Assembly (NCBI RefSeq): GCF_004210375.1
Contig: NC_134834.1
Coordinates: forward strand, 139,099,009-139,163,008
Source: Tachypleus tridentatus
Taxonomy: Eukaryota; Arthropoda; Merostomata; Xiphosura; Limulidae
Direction of reading: 5' to 3'
DNA length: 64,000 nucleotides
Shown piece by piece: positions 61,180 through 64,000 of this stretch; position 1 is the stretch's first letter, and each line of letters begins with the position of its first letter. The notes under the pieces were generated by a model, which saw nothing but the letters and a program-made list of their open reading frames with translations, was not told the DNA's origin and made no database searches. A program made the translations under genes and the position numbers.

Positions 61180-61720
61180 ATGTTGGAGTTTCTATCTCGT
61201 GAGATGATGAAAAATATGACGGGCAGACAATCCACTCCCTACTCTCACACAACTCTAATGCTCGTCTTGTCCAGTGATGTCCGCTGGCTGCTGGCGATAG
61301 GGCACGTACGCGCGTAAGCGACATCCGCCAAGGGACAACTTTATCTCCTTGTAGGAGACATAAAATATACGGCGAGGTTGGTCCGATCTAAACATGCAGT
61401 GACGGAGGTGGATTGGAGGAGGGGGTTACAATGGTTGAAAGAGTTCTTCATTCTCTTATTACCATGACCCCCGCTCCATACCTCCCCCTAAAACAGTCAG
61501 AGTTTATTCTTCTACTTTACGCATGTTCTCGCAATTTAGATTATTATCACTCATGTATGACTCGCAGGACCCTCTATGAACCCAGCGATCTAGCTAAGAC
61601 CCAAAAGCAGCGCTGATTATGTTGTACATGCCAGAGTGTCAAATGCTTAGAATATCAAATCTTTAGAGTTCTCTCCACTAGCGGCGCCGATAATAACAGC
61701 TTTAACGATTCATATCTGAT
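61180..61720. other. CpG-rich unique block upstream of the gcm exons
   Basis: Contains gcacgtacgcgcgtaagcg and further CpGs, plus tatattttat on the minus strand at about 61366. It is not a SINE and has no supported frame. It could be a gcm promoter or 5' UTR on the minus strand, or an enhancer. The missing N-terminal coding exon was not found between it and 52185, which argues against a simple promoter role. Confidence 0.3.
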
Positions 61721-62340
61721 CTTCTTCCTTCACAACTGATCCTTCCTTTTAATCTTTGATTATAAAGGTTTGATTAAACGAGTTTTGCCAAACAGACGAA
61801 ATAATACTCTACATGAGGCTGTTTGGTTCAATGTATTGTACGGCTTACGATAAACACTTTTTCTAAAATGACAAAACAACTACAACATAAAATAACTGAC
61901 AATAATATGAAAGGAATATTTTATGTAAATATAACATTTTTTTAATAATTGAGTTTTAATTTCAGTCACAATATCACATTAAAATGTTTATAAAGACAAA
62001 TAGCATGCTGAACATTGAATTATTATGTTCAAGTGTTTTCAATAACATTATCTTCCCGCCTACTTGGTGACGAACATAGAACACACTATGAAAGATGCTC
62101 ATCCACAGCCTTTCCAAACACCACAATTCAAGTCAATTCATTATCTTCTTATAAGAAAACATTTACAAGAAAATAATGTACAAAGAAAATATTCCATACA
62201 AAACAACGCCATTCGACGTTAAATTGCAAGAGCGAATGAGCTTTTTGCTGCAACACCTCACTTGCAACGATGTTAATTTAAAATAATGCCGTATAAAACT
62301 TCAATAATTTCAACTTTGCTGTCGGTTATAAATCTACTTC

Positions 62341-62455
62341 CCCCCGCTTGTACAGCGGTATGTCTCCGGATTTACGATGCTAATATCAGGGGATGGATTA
62401 CCCTCGGTGGGCTGAGGAAATAGCTCGATGTAGCTTCTCTATAAGAAAACACATA
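62341..62455 (+). repeat. tRNA-like repeat, type B
   Basis: cttgtacagcggtatgtctcc, atatcaggggatggattacc and ctctataagaaaacacat. Confidence 0.78.
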
Positions 62456-62570
62456 CCAATCTATTTTAATTTTTTTTAAAATTTACTTTTCATTTCCCAG
62501 TTGGACACTAATTTCAATCAAAGTTTCAATTAAATAATAATAACATATAAAATTATATGTAATTATAACA

Positions 62571-62828
62571 TGTTTGTTTGTTTTTGAATGTACAAAGCTA
62601 CATGAGGGCTAGCTGTCCCTAATTCAGTAGTGTAAGACGAAAGGGAAGGCAGCAAGTCATCACCACCCACCGCCAACTTTTGGGCTACTCTTTTACGAAT
62701 AGTGGGATTGACCGTAGCTTTATAACGCCCCACAACTGAAAGGGCGAGCATGTGTTGTGTGACAGGGATTCGAGTCCGCGACTCTCAGATTGCGAGTCGA
62801 GCGCCTTAAACATTTGTCCATGCCGGGT
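62571..62828 (-). repeat. main-type SINE
   Basis: Minus-strand copy from the tgtttgtttgtttttgaa tail to the catgccgggtc head with small internal deletions. Confidence 0.92.
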
Positions 62829-62861
62829 CAAACGTAGAACATAGCTGGAGTTCCAAATTTG

Positions 62862-62965
62862 CTATCTAGTAGCTCAGCGGCTACTTTTAAAACTAAGTTT
62901 CGATACCGTAATGGGCAGAGTACAGATAGCCCATTGTGTAGATCTGTGTTTAATAGCAAACCTAC
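62862..62965 (+). repeat. tRNA-like repeat, type C
   Basis: gtagctcagcggctac, taagtttcgataccgtaatg and gggcagagtacagatagccc. Confidence 0.75.
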
Positions 62966-64000
62966 CAATACATGTAAAAGATGGTGACCAATATATAATT
63001 TGTTTTTGAACTTTGATGCATCAACCATATCTTCTACAGGGAATGCATAATTGGTGGCTTTAATTTTACTTCTTGTTTAATTCTTCCACAGTTACTTTGA
63101 TCTTTGACTCTAGAAAAGTTACATAATGTCAAAATCAATCATTTCATACGTACAAATTCATAAAAAAGTGCTGATCGCTCATCTTGGCTAAATATAATAA
63201 AGGCATTGAATTTATGAAACCAACCTGTAGTTGAAGAAAGCTCAACTTTCGGTTTTAATAAAAATGTAACACGTACCTCGTATTTATCCAATCCAGGTTG
63301 TTCGACCAATTCGCAAGTGAACATGCATTAAAAAAACTTGAATTAATTAATTATATTAGCGGCCTTATATAGTTCTATATGCATTATTTATCAAAAAGTT
63401 AATATATTAAATAAAATAAAATAAACAGACTTTTTTTCACAAGTACTTTGAAGGTTTATTTGATGCAAGCTTTTTCTGGAATTAAAGGATTAAATATAGT
63501 TATTATCGTTCACTAAATATGTTTGAATTATCTTTTGATCAGTTCAATATTATATTAAATGAAGGACGTGAGTACGATAAATCAGTGGATGTCTGTTATG
63601 TCTTATGATGGCAACAACCTCTTTTTTTTTTCTTCTAATAATCTTACCATTTTGCTTACGATGTTTTTAAGTTAAAATGATAATACAGATGTTTTCTTTA
63701 CTAAGCATTTTAATCACCACTGATGTATGTATCTGTATTCTATGTAGTTTCTGATATCTCTTGGCATTGAGTCAAACGGATACGGACGGTCCGTTCAGTT
63801 TTTACGAGTTTTTTGTTTCAATATGAAGTTTTGAGCATTGACTTTAATATTATTAACCACATCTTTTTGATTAACTTTAGGTTGTCTTGACCCTGGTAAA
63901 AATGCTTTAAGGGTTAAAGAAATTTGAAAAAAATGTACATGTATTATTAAAAAAGACATTTTGTTTTTTTTTCCACAATATTTAGTAAATACGATAAGAT

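Noticed and set aside
1..64000. CRISPR arrays, operons or prokaryotic systems
   Set aside because: Introns, SINEs and eukaryotic transposons show this is animal nuclear DNA, and no regularly spaced short repeats are present.

Overview
This is a 64 kb piece of an AT-rich animal genome. It is intron-rich, has no operons, and is crowded with tRNA-derived SINEs, DNA transposons and a decayed non-LTR retrotransposon. The encoded proteins and transposons point to an arthropod. From memory, the abundant SINE family is like those in horseshoe crab (xiphosuran) genomes, but that species guess is an inference that cannot be proved here.

The one clear host gene is a GCM (glial cells missing) transcription factor on the minus strand. 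Four exons can be joined with correct splice sites and phases: 51936-52185 (first part of the GCM DNA-binding domain), 48100-47826 (second part), 37615-37450 (short linker exon) and 33615-32570 (long C-terminal exon with the stop codon). The in-window product is 578 residues. The exon carrying the extreme N-terminus and start codon was not found, so the gene probably continues beyond position 64000. The gene with its introns fills most of the right half of the window.

The left third (1-31 kb) holds no securely identified host gene. It contains a broken Tc1-type transposon with long inverted repeats (0.9-2.4 kb), a possible pseudogene or exon at 3.6-4.0 kb, CpG-rich DNA at 7.3-7.7 kb, a nested inverted SINE pair at 8.2-8.7 kb, a 158-bp tandem duplication at 12.4-12.7 kb, and a Jockey/I-type LINE at 13.6-16.7 kb that keeps gag, endonuclease and RNase H remnants but has lost its reverse transcriptase. 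It also contains a candidate 3' exon at 17.5 kb, an E-box-rich block at 23.9-24.1 kb, a mariner relic at 27.0-28.3 kb and a second nested SINE pair at 29.5-30.0 kb.

The right two thirds is gcm plus the SINEs scattered through its introns, several CpG-rich unannotated blocks (38.2-38.5, 40.5-40.8, 45.6-45.8, 56.1-56.5 and 61.2-61.7 kb) that are candidate regulatory DNA, and a 57-bp minisatellite at 60.4 kb. About 25 copies or fragments of the main SINE are visible, many with target-site duplications, together with two smaller tRNA-like repeat types.
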